Below, piece by piece: positions 10,041 through 21,300 of a stretch of 64,000 nt of DNA; the first letter of the stretch is position 1; every line of letters begins with the position of its first letter. The stretch comes from Atopsyche davidsoni. Its lineage: Eukaryota; Arthropoda; Insecta; Trichoptera; Hydrobiosidae. The stretch is taken from assembly GCA_022113835.1 (NCBI GenBank), contig JAILWY010000009.1, positions 20,001-84,000 on the forward strand, written 5' to 3'. The position numbers and the translations under genes are program-made. The notes below the pieces were generated by a model. That model did not search any database and was not told the origin of the DNA. It saw only the letters and a list, made by a program, of their open reading frames with translations.

Positions 10041-10320
10041 TTAACACGTTGACTGCCAATAGGATTTTCGTAAAATGTCCAAAAATTGTTTTCACGTTTT
10101 TAGGTTTAATTTAATATAATGGGTCAAAATACAATTATTTCATTTGTTTTGAGATATTTTTAACGACCATATCAAAGGAAGATAGAAGAGGGCCGTGCCG
10201 GCCATGCTCAATAGTAGTTGAATACAAGGCACACGGCCGATGGGCAGAATGCCAAGCTGAAGTCAAGTATGTCGTCCCCGTGTCGGCCTACGGTGGCCGA
10301 CATGGCAGTCAACGTATTAA
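10041..10320. mobile_element. piggyBac-type MITE with TTAA duplications
   Basis: TTAA at 10041-10044 and 10317-10320 flank a 272 bp unit whose ends match as inverted repeats: ACGTTGACTGCCA on the left and TGGCAGTCAACGT on the right. TTAA target duplication is characteristic of piggyBac transposition. The interior has no ORF and includes palindromic GC-rich blocks (GGCCGTGCCGGCC, GTCGGCC...GGCCGAC). Non-autonomous. Confidence 0.85.
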
Positions 10321-10953
10321 GAAACATGTAAATCTCTTGAGATAAATAGTATAAATTTATTGCATACAGTTGTGTGAGCACAAATATTTCATCTCGAGAG
10401 TTCCCTCTTAGTGAGTTAAGATGTCTTTTTGATTTATATAAATTTGGGTCTCACAAAAGCTATATATATATATTTTATGAGATCTAATATTGAATATAAA
10501 CCTGCCATTCTCCTAGGGAGAGAAGTCTCCAGAAGACTTCTCAGGTGTTAGTTTCTGTCTTCGCACGATAATATACAGCCGCGTGTCAGTAGTACGTGTT
10601 GTGACATACTCGTCACAATATAATAAATTAATGTTTTCATAGTTTAAAAGTAGATTAAAGTGCTAACCTCCGGGGGGTAACGAAAACTGTGTATCTGTCA
10701 TAATAATATAAAAAGTCTTAAAAGTTAATAATGAAATAAGAAAGTTAAGGTTAAGTTATCTGTAAATTTTACAATAAATTAGTGTCATAAAAATTTATAG
10801 TAATATTATGTAATAAATAATAAAGTTTGAAAGTAAATAATAGTGTTTTTAAATAATGTAATACAATCCACCGGCTTGTGACAGCCCTGCCGAAGACACA
10901 TCATATGAGGTCTTCACTCCGCAAAGATTCACAGACTTTGGATAGCAAAAATT
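10321..10953. other. AT-rich intergenic DNA
   Basis: No gene recognised. A short perfect hairpin, GAGAAGTCT / AGACTTCTC, lies near 10521-10542. The remainder has no clear structure. Confidence 0.4.
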
Positions 10954-11860
10954 TTTAACCTTTCATATAATACATATCAATATGTCCGGATATGATTTCA
11001 ACGCACGCTTAAATATACCCATAAAATACTGTTTTATAATACACAACCTATTAAGACAAATCTGAGGATCATAATAAAATCGCAAATATGATCTTAATAA
11101 TACATATATAGGGACATGCTCGTCATAACGCATGATAATTCATTTTATAATAACCTAATAACCGAATATAATTAAACGTCAGATATAATTAAACATCAAA
11201 CATAATTAAACGTCAAATATAATTAACATAAACCGATCACTGTCCGTCAAGAGTCGTATACTTTCATTAATATAATGCACTCGACAGGAATTTAAGTGCC
11301 GGATTGCATAAAGGAATCGAACCCGAAAATATACAATTCAAATTAAACATAATGTTATTAAATTATCTACAAACATAGAATTCGGTGGCTTGAGATTAAA
11401 CCTCCTGTTATTAGAAGTTATTAGGTTTATTAGTATTAAGCCTGAAAAGATAAAACACAATATGATAATAAGTAAATTTCCTAAGAATCCCGTGTGTTTT
11501 ACTTTAAATAAATTAAGAAAACTCATCATTCTGCTGCTGCCAATTCGGCTCTTGGCTCAGCGGCATATCTTCATCATAGAATTAAAATTAAGTCAACATT
11601 TCAAATAATCTATCTCTGAATATTCATTACTTAAAAGGGTACGTTTCTTCCCCTGAGGTCTCGTCCTATTAGCTTGGAAGTCAACCCACAATTGCCCCGG
11701 TAGCGTCATGAGACTCACATCGCAAGCAAGACAAGGAATGTCAAGTGTCCTGACAGTTCCGAATCAACATATCATCTGCCCATCGAAGTCATGCAGGCAA
11801 CCTTTTCCTAGAAAGAACCTGACACTTTGTCCAGATCTTCTCATCGCTTGGTAGACGTAT
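10954..11860. repeat. Dispersed repeat A, copy 2 (longer form)
   Basis: Same landmarks as copy 1 (3210-3778): AACCTTTCATATAATAC at the left, the B-box-like GGAATCGAACCC near 11313, and AGAAAGAACCTGACACTTTG near 11807. It carries about 300 additional bases (about 11365-11700) absent from copy 1, so copy 1 is probably internally deleted. Confidence 0.75.
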
Positions 11861-12079
11861 GATATTTTAAAATGCACCTGGCAGAATAAATCTATGATAA
11901 AATTCTATATTTTTCTGAGATGATTTGAGCATTGAATTTTCACAATGTTGTAATCCTTAGATTGTACAATTTTTATTCTCTTTGTAAATCGTATAACAAA
12001 TAGCATGTAAGCATTAAATATCATTTTGGGACAAGCGATGCGTTTTGCAACAAATATGTGCATTTTATCAATGATTTAC

Positions 12080-12269
12080 CTGACATCTATGAGTGATCAA
12101 GTCAATAAATCCTAAAATGGTCGATTCTCGCTCATCAGTCGCAGGAGAAGTGATGTAAGTAATTAAAGAATCTAAATATAATTTTAAAAAATAAAAATCC
12201 GTATGATTAATCATTGTAAAATTACTAAAGATGCAACTCCACGAGTATATTTGTTCATTGGCTATGTTT
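12080..12269 (-). CDS. Candidate coding exon, unknown gene
   Basis: A minus-strand acceptor (TTCCTTTTGTTATGCAG) and a donor (CAG/GTAAAT) enclose 190 bases that are open from edge to edge in one frame (63 codons) and then stop within the intron. The peptide (including NIANEQIYSWSCIFSNF and SPATDERESTILGF) is not recognised. It lies downstream of cassette 3, but joining the two as they stand creates a stop codon, so they are probably not spliced together directly. Confidence 0.4.
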
Positions 12270-12435
12270 CTGCATAACAAAAGGAAGTAATTCTAATAAT
12301 AAGCATCGTAATCATTCCTTTTTAACTTCAATGCCATATCAAAAACTAATAATTAGATGTTTTTTACAATTTTCTATGATTATTGTTGAATATATCCTTC
12401 AAACTCCACATAAAATTCAAAAATAGTCAACTCAC

Positions 12436-12515
12436 CAGGGTTGATATAACTTTCCAGGTTTTACGATGCCGGTATCATGCAGATCTTGAAATTCTAACGG
12501 CATGTTTCAGCAGAC
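12436..12515 (-). other. Exon-like cassette 3 (minus strand)
   Basis: Acceptor TTTTTCAG and donor GTGAGT enclose 80 bases. An ATG gives MPLEFQDLHDTGIVKPGKL and stays open to the donor. It is homologous to cassettes 1 and 4 around ACCGGCATC and AAAACCTG. If translated, this could be a first coding exon. Confidence 0.4.
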
Positions 12516-12935
12516 CTGAAAAACAATTATTCAATTATTTCATAATGTTTTATTTCTAAATATTCTCTTGGTTCATCAAAATATATATTTAAATCAACAT
12601 TGTGGTGAAAGTCAGAGTATATTTTAAAATATCTTCCTTTTTGTCATATACGTGTACGTTCTAATATCATCAAAGATCTAAATATCTCTGATAATTAAGG
12701 TATTCAAATGGTGTGGAAAACAAGTTGCGGACTAATTAAAAATGAAAAAAAAAAACCAAATTTTAGAGTCACTCTCAAAATAATAGAATACAAAAACACA
12801 ACCTCGTTAACATATATGGCATTAATTTTTAAGATTAAAAATTAAGAAAATGGAGTGTCTGAAAGCAACAACTTATTTGTTTCGGTTTACTATGATGTAA
12901 GGCATAGTTTATTCATTGAAAATTGTATTAACTAT

Positions 12936-13582
12936 CACATATAGATCGGTTTCCTGGAATCCGTAAGGCAATTTTTCAAGGTGGATTAAATGATTTAAAA
13001 GTAAAACGTAGACTTTAAATTTAGAGACTGATCACAGAAACATATGAAAATTGAGTATACACATACTGACAGTCTCAAAAGAATATAGGAGCTTCATGAT
13101 AAGTTTATTACCTACTGAGTGAATTGGTGTCAGTGCCTGACCACCGCTGTACGTCAAACACTCTCACATTACACAAAACAGAGAGCCTCTAAGCACTGCA
13201 CACTGGCACAACAGAAAGCTTTAAAATTTAGTCAATATGTGGACTTGAGGAATCAGATAATCATTGTACTTTGCGATTCTATGGGTTGTGTGACATTTCA
13301 AAATATGTAAATAATATTGTTTTAAAAACAAAAAAAAATTTTTTTAACCCTATATCACTGTGTTAGTTGTCCGGTCAATGTGAAAATTAAATTAAGATCA
13401 TAGATATAAACAAACAATGGATTATAAAAACATTCAAACTTTTGATAAATTAAATGTTAATTAATTGCCGGTGAAAAATCATTTAAATGCACGACATAAA
13501 ATTTTATAAAAGTCAAAACTCACCGGATGATACACATGCTGATCTAGTAGTCAGGTTTTCTGATGCCGGTAAATGAATCATA
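12936..13582. repeat. Dispersed duplication B, copy 2, with exon-like cassette 4
   Basis: Second copy of 6354-7188 with a deletion of roughly 160 bases. It includes cassette 4 (13524 to about 13580, minus), which keeps the GTGAGT donor and the FTGIRKPDY-stop peptide, but the acceptor side has been replaced by unrelated sequence. Confidence 0.85.
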
Positions 13583-14053
13583 ACCGGCAGAACCGCTCAA
13601 AACAATGGCCCACCTGCCGCAGCTAATCCTAAATTCAATTATAATAATACTTATCACTAGTTGTTTTCTTTAAAATTTTACAATTTGTTTTAAATCTCTC
13701 GGTATCATGTGCAAAAGTATTTTTTAATGACATTTATGTGACCATAATATAATTATTAAATCTAGCTATTTAGATATGTTGGTTCTCTTTTTTCTTTTCT
13801 TATAAGCACTTGAAAATTACAGAATTACAGCCGTACCCCTGAATTCCAGCATTACTTAAAATTAATATCACGATTGCTATGTTCGGGATATTTATCGGGA
13901 TCGCGTGCATTATTTACACCGCCATACTAGAGCATATTCCAATAGAATAGCCCCGAATATCTAAGTACATGGGTATGGTTTGTAGTAAAAAAAAAGGTAA
14001 AGAGAATAGTACGGTTTTACAAAACATGAACATAACAAAACGGCATTCATCAT
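13583..14053. other. AT-rich spacer, no gene recognised
   Basis: Short frames only and no repeats matched elsewhere in the window. Confidence 0.4.
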
Positions 14054-15069
14054 TTAACCCTTTCCACTCCAAGCATTTTTTTGTATGTTTCCACCAGGTC
14101 CCGTACAAAATTTGATATTAAGTAAGTAAACATAATTATTTTTTTTTTTATTAAATAAAACGATTTTATTAACTTATTATTTTTTATTCTTATTTCTAAT
14201 ATAGTGTACAATATAGTTATCCTTGAAATCAATTTTTAAAATTAATTTGAGTATGATATTTTTCGAAACATATTCCAGGATGGAGTGATGGTTTTGCCTC
14301 GCATGTTTTACAATAATACGAGGTTTCTTTTCTTCCACCTTTAATTTTTCTATTGGAACACACGGCACAATCTTTGTGCTTGCCATCTGAGTGCAAATAT
14401 ATAAAATGTGACGTCCCATCTAATCGTTGCTCTGTGTCAGCTGCGGACGAAATTTTACGAGATGAAATCGGAGCTCTTAAGTCTCCGATCAGCGCCATCA
14501 ATAATTTTTGCCTGTAATGTTTATGACTCAGCGGTTTATTTCCATTTTTTATTGCACCTTTGTTATATAATATAAATGAATTTATAATAGAGACTTCCAG
14601 TCCCCAAAAAAAAAATGTTTTCTCCACCATCTGAGAGTCTTTCTTATAAAACAGTACGACGAAGCATAAATTTATTGTAATTTACAATAACCGTCGGTTT
14701 TTTCACTTCTATCAGTAAGTTCTGTTTGGGTTTATAACTGGGAATATTTCCTCGTTTTCCCCTTGCAGGTTTTCTTTGCACGAAAGCAACTGTTTTGTTT
14801 TGTCGCCGCCCGCTAGCCATCCTGGAACACACCATTTTTGTTCACGTCAGGTAGTAATACGAAGGGTCCCAACGTTCTAAAATGCTTACACAGTTTGTCA
14901 AATAGTATGTATTTCGTATATGTTTCAACAGAAAAAAAAAAAAAAAATTGCCTTTAAAAAAATCAAACCACAATCAATTTCAGGTCCAATGTCGAGTGAC
15001 ACTCGACATTGGAGTTGGTGGAAACCTGCAATGTCGAGTGACACTCGACATTGGAGTGGAAAGGGTTAA
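14054..15069. mobile_element. piggyBac element, internally deleted, complete ends
   Basis: TTAA at 14054-14057 and 15066-15069 flank perfect 15 bp inverted repeats (CCCTTTCCACTCCAA / TTGGAGTGGAAAGGG). Near the right end two copies of a 23 bp palindrome, AATGTCGAGTG-A-CACTCGACATT, lie at about 14990-15012 and 15029-15051, likely transposase-binding subterminal repeats. It is about 1 kb long against the usual 2-2.5 kb, and carries only the C-terminal third of the transposase on the minus strand. Confidence 0.92.
14229..14835 (-). pseudogene. piggyBac transposase C-terminal fragment
   Basis: Two minus-strand segments in different frames. The upstream one (14835-14644) includes KKPTVIVNYNKFM, equivalent to the conserved stretch just before the GVDRADQ motif. 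The downstream one (14630-14229) covers a FFWGLEVSIINSFILY block, the ISSAADTEQRLDG block and the terminal zinc ribbon CAVCSNRK...CKTCEAKPSLHPGICFEKYH. The N-terminal DDE region is missing and the segments are frame-disrupted, so the element is non-autonomous. Confidence 0.85.
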
Positions 15070-15961
15070 CAACTATCTCTATTATAACCTAAAAAACGAA
15101 CTGTCAGATTCTGTAAATTTATCCACAATATTGTTCCATAAATGAATATTGCAAGCCATGGTTGTAAAGCTGCTTTTACACGAGCAACTAAAATCTCCAA
15201 AAAAATAAATTATATAAAAATTTATCAAAATACATACATATTATAATAAAACTAGTACTTGTTTAATTTATTACCACAATTTTATTTTGATTGCAATAAA
15301 TAATAGACCTCTGAAGCTATTTTTTACATTGGGAATACTTTGGTCCGCTTGCCGCCGGCCGGTACGTGATGATAACCGTCAATTGTTCGTTAATTTTGAA
15401 GTGTAAATTAACGCGACCTGGAGAAGCACTTCAGCGTTATGGAGATCATGAAAAACTCCAGAAGAAGCGTAATTTTGAGGACGCTTTTTTTTACAATGGT
15501 GACAAATTCTACTCCGGTGTCGTCATCCCAGTGTTATCCCGGTGCCGTCATCCCAAAGATCGCATCGTCGGCCTGAAGCTAGGAGACTTCGTGTTGGCAT
15601 CATAAGTGAACGGGCCGCTCTTCACGGAAGACACGGGGGTTCCTCCACTGACGCTCTCTGCTCATAAACTGAATAGTTCACGTGGTTGGACAATGTATGA
15701 AGTTATTCGATGAAACTCCATAAAGACTGATTGCGAAAGCTACACTAACTTAAAAATTAACTTCAGGGGACTTCAGGATTAGCCGGTCACATGAGGCTGA
15801 GTAACCGCGCATTGTGTGCGTTTTAATTTTATATAAAATATACGTAGCCCTTTAAAATCCATTTCCAAATCCATCAATTGCCATTTCATAGGTGAAACTC
15901 ACAAATGAAGCATAATTATTTTCATTGAACCTGGAGAATTTATAACTTGAAAATAATACTC
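15070..15961 (+). other. Spacer with one short unrecognised frame (15366-15605)
   Basis: Mostly AT-rich, with a GC-richer island at 15330-15680 that encodes a 79-codon frame (including RPGEALQRYGDHEKL and VIPVLSRCRHPKDR). The composition looks like a real protein fragment rather than random AT-rich DNA, but I do not recognise it and there are no splice sites or a long frame. It may be a retropseudogene or transposon fragment. Confidence 0.3.
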
Positions 15962-16030
15962 CACATGGATTTGAACCCGGGACCGCCTGTGTCAATGGTG
16001 GTCAGTAAGACTTCTGACGCTAATGTATTT
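15962..16030 (-). repeat. tRNA-like (SINE-type) B-box sequence
   Basis: On the minus strand the sequence GGTCCCGGGTTCAAATCC closely matches a tRNA T-arm / RNA polymerase III B box. A weak A-box-like TAGCGTCAGAAG lies upstream, and AT-rich sequence follows. A SINE head is plausible, but no cloverleaf was confirmed and no second copy in the window establishes boundaries. Confidence 0.35.
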
Positions 16031-16074
16031 TGTGTTTCAACAATAAATAAGACAGATTTAATATGATTAGGCAC

Positions 16075-16160
16075 ACTATTTCATATATAGAAGATGATTT
16101 AAAGAAACTCTCAGAAAAACATCATCGTGATTTGTGTGGGATCAAACCGGCAAAAAGAAA
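16075..16160. repeat. Diverged relative of the 44.4 kb palindrome arm
   Basis: TGATTAGGCACACTATTTCAT followed by AAACTCTCAGAAAAACATCATCGTGA matches one arm of the perfect palindrome at 44401-44574 with several substitutions. Only a single arm is present here, so the palindromic copy may have arisen from a sequence of this type. Confidence 0.7.
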
Positions 16161-16309
16161 TAAGTAATCGGTAAATATGCCGAAAATTGTTACACATCCG
16201 AGAAAAAACAATGTACGAGCAGGACTATAATCACCTTTGGATAAATATTAAATCCCTAAATATATTAAATATTTCAATTGTTATAATAAATAATTATAAA
16301 AAAAAAATC

Positions 16310-18369
16310 AGATGAATTTGTAACATTTTATACATGTCTCATTTATAAACAAATATAAAATATAAAAATATCAACGATAAAATTTTAATACGATAATTAT
16401 TTTAAACCTAGTAATTTAAATAATAACTAGGTTTCATATGTGTAATTCAAGAATGTAACAAATGAATGTCGATTGTCATGACAGTTCGCCAGTCCTCGCA
16501 GCCGCCGGACGTTTCGATTTGCGGTCTCGACTTCAGGATGTTTAACATCGCGGCCTGATTCAAATATACAATATTAAAGCTCATATATTGCATATGTAAG
16601 CTTTTTTAATCGATTGATATTAATATTTCCAGTTTGCAAACATCGGGTGCTTGTACTCACAGCCGCCGGGCGTTTCGATTATCAGTCTCGACTTAAAGTT
16701 ATTTTACATCGCTGTCAGTTTCAAAAATTTAATATCTCAGCTCATATATAAGATCTCAGATAATATATTTCCTGTCTTATCAGATTCCTGTCATTCCTAA
16801 ATCATGACTTTATTGCTTTCAGTCCATCTAACATGTTGTGGAGATTGGTTTGGTATTTGCGGATCTCCGTCCGCCTTCGTCTTCTGTCGCGGAGACTGCT
16901 GTCGGCTGTCCTTGCGGCCACCCCACATCGCATCTTTACGGTTGCCTGCCCTTGCTCTTCATTCATTCATTCATCATCACCCTTCGAAGAGAAATGAGTA
17001 ATCGGTATATATGCCGAAATTGCTCCACCGAGCAAGGAGTCCTGACGGAAAAAACAAAAATAACAAATGGATAAATATTAAAAATTATTATAATATATGA
17101 ATATGTTTTAAAAAAATCAGATGAATTTGTAACTTTTTGTACATATATCTCATTTATTAATAAATATAAAATATCTACATTAAATAAAATAATTAATTTA
17201 AACCTATTACCTAGAAATTTAAATAATTACTAGGTAATAGGTCTTTCAAGCATATTTGAATTGTAAGAATATAACAAATGAATGTTGATTTTCAGTTCAG
17301 TAAGCAGTTCGGCGCCTGGCAGCGCAGCCGCTAGACGTTTTTATCATCCGTCTCGACTTCAAGTAAATATACATCGCGGTCAGAATCAAATATTTAATAT
17401 CTAAGCTCATATATTGCATATGTAAGCTTTTTTAATCGATTGATATTTATATTTCCAGTTTGCAAACATCGGGTGCCTGTACTCACAGCCGCCGGGCGTT
17501 TCGATTATCAGTCTCGACTTAAAGTTATTTTACATCGCTGTCAGTTTCAAAAATTTAATATCTCAGCTCATATATAAGATCTCAGATAATATATTTCCTG
17601 TCTTATCAGATTCCTGTCATTCCTAAATCATGTCTTTATTGCTTTCAGTCCATCTAACATGTTGTGGAGATTGGTTTGGTATTTGCGGATCTCCGTCCGC
17701 CTTCGTCTTCTGTCGCGGAGACTGCTGTCGGCGAGGCATGCCGATGTTCCGGAGGGCCTCTTCGGCCTCTGGCCCCGCGCTGCTTTTGTACCTGCCCACG
17801 TTACAACGCAGCTCTGGCTCGGACTCTCTCCACCTCAAGCTTACTACTGACCACTTGCCCCGCCTGAACGCTGCCTCAAAGTCATATCAGCAATCCGGTG
17901 TTCGGTGTCGACTGCGACAGCGCTTTCTGCACGCACGCGCGCGCTCCCTGCGCGCTCGCACGCGCTCCCTGCGCGTCGATCAGGATGCCACCCAACATGA
18001 CGAGGGCGTCCATGCCGACTATCACGTCGACTCCTGCAAGCACGCGGTCCATGACGATGGTGTCGACTGCCGCTATCCCACTTCGCATCTTTACGGTAGC
18101 CTGCCTTTGCTCTTCATTCATTAATTCAACATTATCCTTCCAATTTCCAGTCTTGTCTAATTGTTATCATTTTTGTTCCAGCCTGTACTACTCCAGGCAA
18201 AGGCAGGCTATTACTTATAACGCAATAGCCTGCCTTTGCTCTTCATTCATTAATTCATCATTATCTTTCCATTATCCAGTCTTGTCTAACTGTTATCATT
18301 TTTATTCCAGCCTGTACTACTCCAGGACGCCTGTCCTTGCGGCCTCCCCACTTCCCATCTTTACGGTTG
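16310..18369. repeat. Composite repeat zone preceding the satellite
   Basis: Two related blocks (about 16310-16975 and 17113-18110, offset roughly 820 bases) share GATGAATTTGTAAC, the GCCGCCGGGCGTTTCGATTATC block and the run CATCTAACATGTTGTGGAGA onward. Both lead into CATCTTTACGGTTGCCTGCC, the same string found in each 117 bp satellite monomer. A further roughly 125 bp unit (CCAGTCTTGTCTAA...CCAGCCTGTACTACTCCAGG) is duplicated at about 18150-18330. The zone looks like the ancestral flank from which the satellite expanded, probably part of a Helitron-like or other non-autonomous element. Confidence 0.7.
17735..18073 (-). pseudogene. Captured retrotransposon pol fragment
   Basis: The minus strand encodes VDTIVMDRVLAGVDVIVGMD...GGILIDAQGAR and, in another frame, WRESEPELRCNVGRYKSSAGPEAEEA. 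These match the protease-to-RT linker of the LTR element at 44.8-48.7 kb (VDTIVMDRVLAGTDVIVGMD; WRESEPELQCNVGRYKNSAGAEAEEA). The flanking block is shared with 16803-16975, which lacks this fragment, so the pol piece is an insertion or capture at CTGTCGGC. It is diverged from the intact copy and not expressed as a protein. Confidence 0.85.
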
Positions 18370-21300
18370 CCTGCAATTGCCGCTTCCAGTCTTCCTACTC
18401 CAGGACGCCTGCCCTAGCTGCCACCTGACGTCTCAACGTCAGGTTGCCTGATTACGCCGCCATCCCACCTCCCATCTTTACGGTTGCCTGCAATTGCCGC
18501 TTCCAGTCTTCCTACTCCAGGACGCCTGCCCTAGCTGCCACCTGACGTCTCAACGTCAGGTTGCCTGATTACGCCGCCATCCCACCTCCCATCTTTACGG
18601 TTGCCTGCAATTGCCGCTTCCAGTCTTCCTACTCCAGGACGCCTGCCCTAGCTGCCACCTGACGTCTCAACGTCAGGTTGCCTGATTACGCCGCCATCCC
18701 ACCTCCCATCTTTACGGTTGCCTGCAATTGCCGCTTCCACTCTTCCTACTCCAGGACGCCTGCCCTAGCTGCCACCTGACGTCTCAACGTCAGGTTGCCT
18801 GATTACGCCGCCATCCCACCTCCCATCTTTACGGTTGCCTGCAATTGCCGCTTCCACTCTTCCTACTCCAGGACGCCTGCCCTAGCTGCCACCTGACGTC
18901 TCAACGTCAGGTTGCCTGATTACGCCGCCATCCCACCTCCCATCTTTACGGTTGCCTGCAATTGCCGCTTCCACTCTTCCTACTCCAGGACGCCTGCCCT
19001 AGCTGCCACCTGACGTCACAACGTCAGGTTGCCTGATTACGCCGCCATCCCACCTCCCATCTTTACGGTTGCCTGCAATTGCCGCTTCCAGTCTTCCTAC
19101 TCCAGGACGCCTGCCCTAGCTGCCACCTGACGTCTCAACGTCAGGTTGCCTGATTATGCCGCCATCCCACCTCCCATCTTTACGGTTGCCTGCAATTGCC
19201 GCTTCCACTCTTCCTACTCCAGGACGCCTGCCCTAGCTGCCACCTGACGTCTCAACGTCAGGTTGCCTGATTACGCCGCCATCCCACCTCCCATCTTTAC
19301 GGTTGCCTGCAATTGCCGCTTCCACTCTTCCTACTCCAGGACGCCTGCCCTAGCTGCCACCTGACGTCTCAACGTCAGGTTGCCTGATTACGCCGCCATC
19401 CCACCTCCCATCTTTACGGTTGCCTGCAATTGCCGCTTCCAGTCTTCCTACTCCAGGACGCCTGCCCTAGCTGCCACCTGACGTCTCAACGTCAGGTTGC
19501 CTGATTACGCCGCCATCCCACCTCCCATCTTTACGGTTGCCTGCAATTGCCGCTTCCAGTCTTCCTACTCCAGGACGCCTGCCCTAGCTGCCACCTGACG
19601 TCTCAACGTCAGGTTGCCTGATTACGCCGCCATCCCACCTCCCATCTTTACGGTTGCCTGCAATTGCCGCTTCCACTCTTCCTACTCCAGGACGCCTGCC
19701 CTAGCTGCCACCTGACGTCTCAACGTCAGGTTGCCTGATTATGCCGCCATCCCACCTCCCATCTTTACGGTTGCCTGCAATTGCCGCTTCCACTCTTCCT
19801 ACTCCAGGACGCCTGCCCTAGCTGCCACCTGACGTCTCAACGTCAGGTTGCCTGATTACGCCGCCATCCCACCTCCCATCTTTACGGTTGCCTGCAATTG
19901 CCGCTTCCAGTCTTCCTACTCCAGGACGCCTGCCCTAGCTGCCACCTGACGTCTCAACGTCAGGTTGCCTGATTACGCCGCCATCCCACCTCCCATCTTT
20001 ACGGTTGCCTGCAATTGCCGCTTCCACTCTTCCTACTCCAGGACGCCTGCCCTAGCTGCCACCTGACGTCTCAACGTCAGGTTGCCTGATTACGCCGCCA
20101 TCCCACCTCCCATCTTTACGGTTGCCTGCAATTGCCGCTTCCACTCTTCCTACTCCAGGACGCCTGCCCTAGCTGCCACCTGACGTCTCAACGTCAGGTT
20201 GCCTGATTACGCCGCCATCCCACCTCCCATCTTTACGGTTGCCTGCAATTGCCGCTTCCACTCTTCCTACTCCAGGACGCCTGCCCTAGCTGCCACCTGA
20301 CGTCTCAACGTCAGGTTGCCTGATTACGCCGCCATCCCACCTCCCATCTTTACGGTTGCCTGCAATTGCCGCTTCCACTCTTCCTACTCCAGGACGCCTG
20401 CCCTAGCTGCCACCTGACGTCACAACGTCAGGTTGCCTGATTACGCCGCCATCCCACCTCCCATCTTTACGGTTGCCTGCAATTGCCGCTTCCAGTCTTC
20501 CTACTCCAGGACGCCTGCCCTAGCTGCCACCTGACGTCTCAACGTCAGGTTGCCTGATTATGCCGCCATCCCACCTCCCATCTTTACGGTTGCCTGCAAT
20601 TGCCGCTTCCACTCTTCCTACTCCAGGACGCCTGCCCTAGCTGCCACCTGACGTCTCAACGTCAGGTTGCCTGATTACGCCGCCATCCCACCTCCCATCT
20701 TTACGGTTGCCTGCAATTGCCGCTTCCACTCTTCCTACTCCAGGACGCCTGCCCTAGCTGCCACCTGACGTCTCAACGTCAGGTTGCCTGATTACGCCGC
20801 CATCCCACCTCCCATCTTTACGGTTGCCTGCAATTGCCGCTTCCAGTCTTCCTACTCCAGGACGCCTGCCCTAGCTGCCACCTGACGTCTCAACGTCAGG
20901 TTGCCTGATTACGCCGCCATCCCACCTCCCATCTTTACGGTTGCCTGCAATTGCCGCTTCCAGTCTTCCTACTCCAGGACGCCTGCCCTAGCTGCCACCT
21001 GACGTCTCAACGTCAGGTTGCCTGATTACGCCGCCATCCCACCTCCCATCTTTACGGTTGCCTGCAATTGCCGCTTCCACTCTTCCTACTCCAGGACGCC
21101 TGCCCTAGCTGCCACCTGACGTCTCAACGTCAGGTTGCCTGATTATGCCGCCATCCCACCTCCCATCTTTACGGTTGCCTGCAATTGCCGCTTCCACTCT
21201 TCCTACTCCAGGACGCCTGCCCTAGCTGCCACCTGACGTCTCAACGTCAGGTTGCCTGATTACGCCGCCATCCCACCTCCCATCTTTACGGTTGCCTGCA

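Noticed and set aside
15366..15605. Ribosomal protein or enzyme fragment
   Set aside because: The peptide looks protein-like, but I could not match it to a family; naming it would be a guess.
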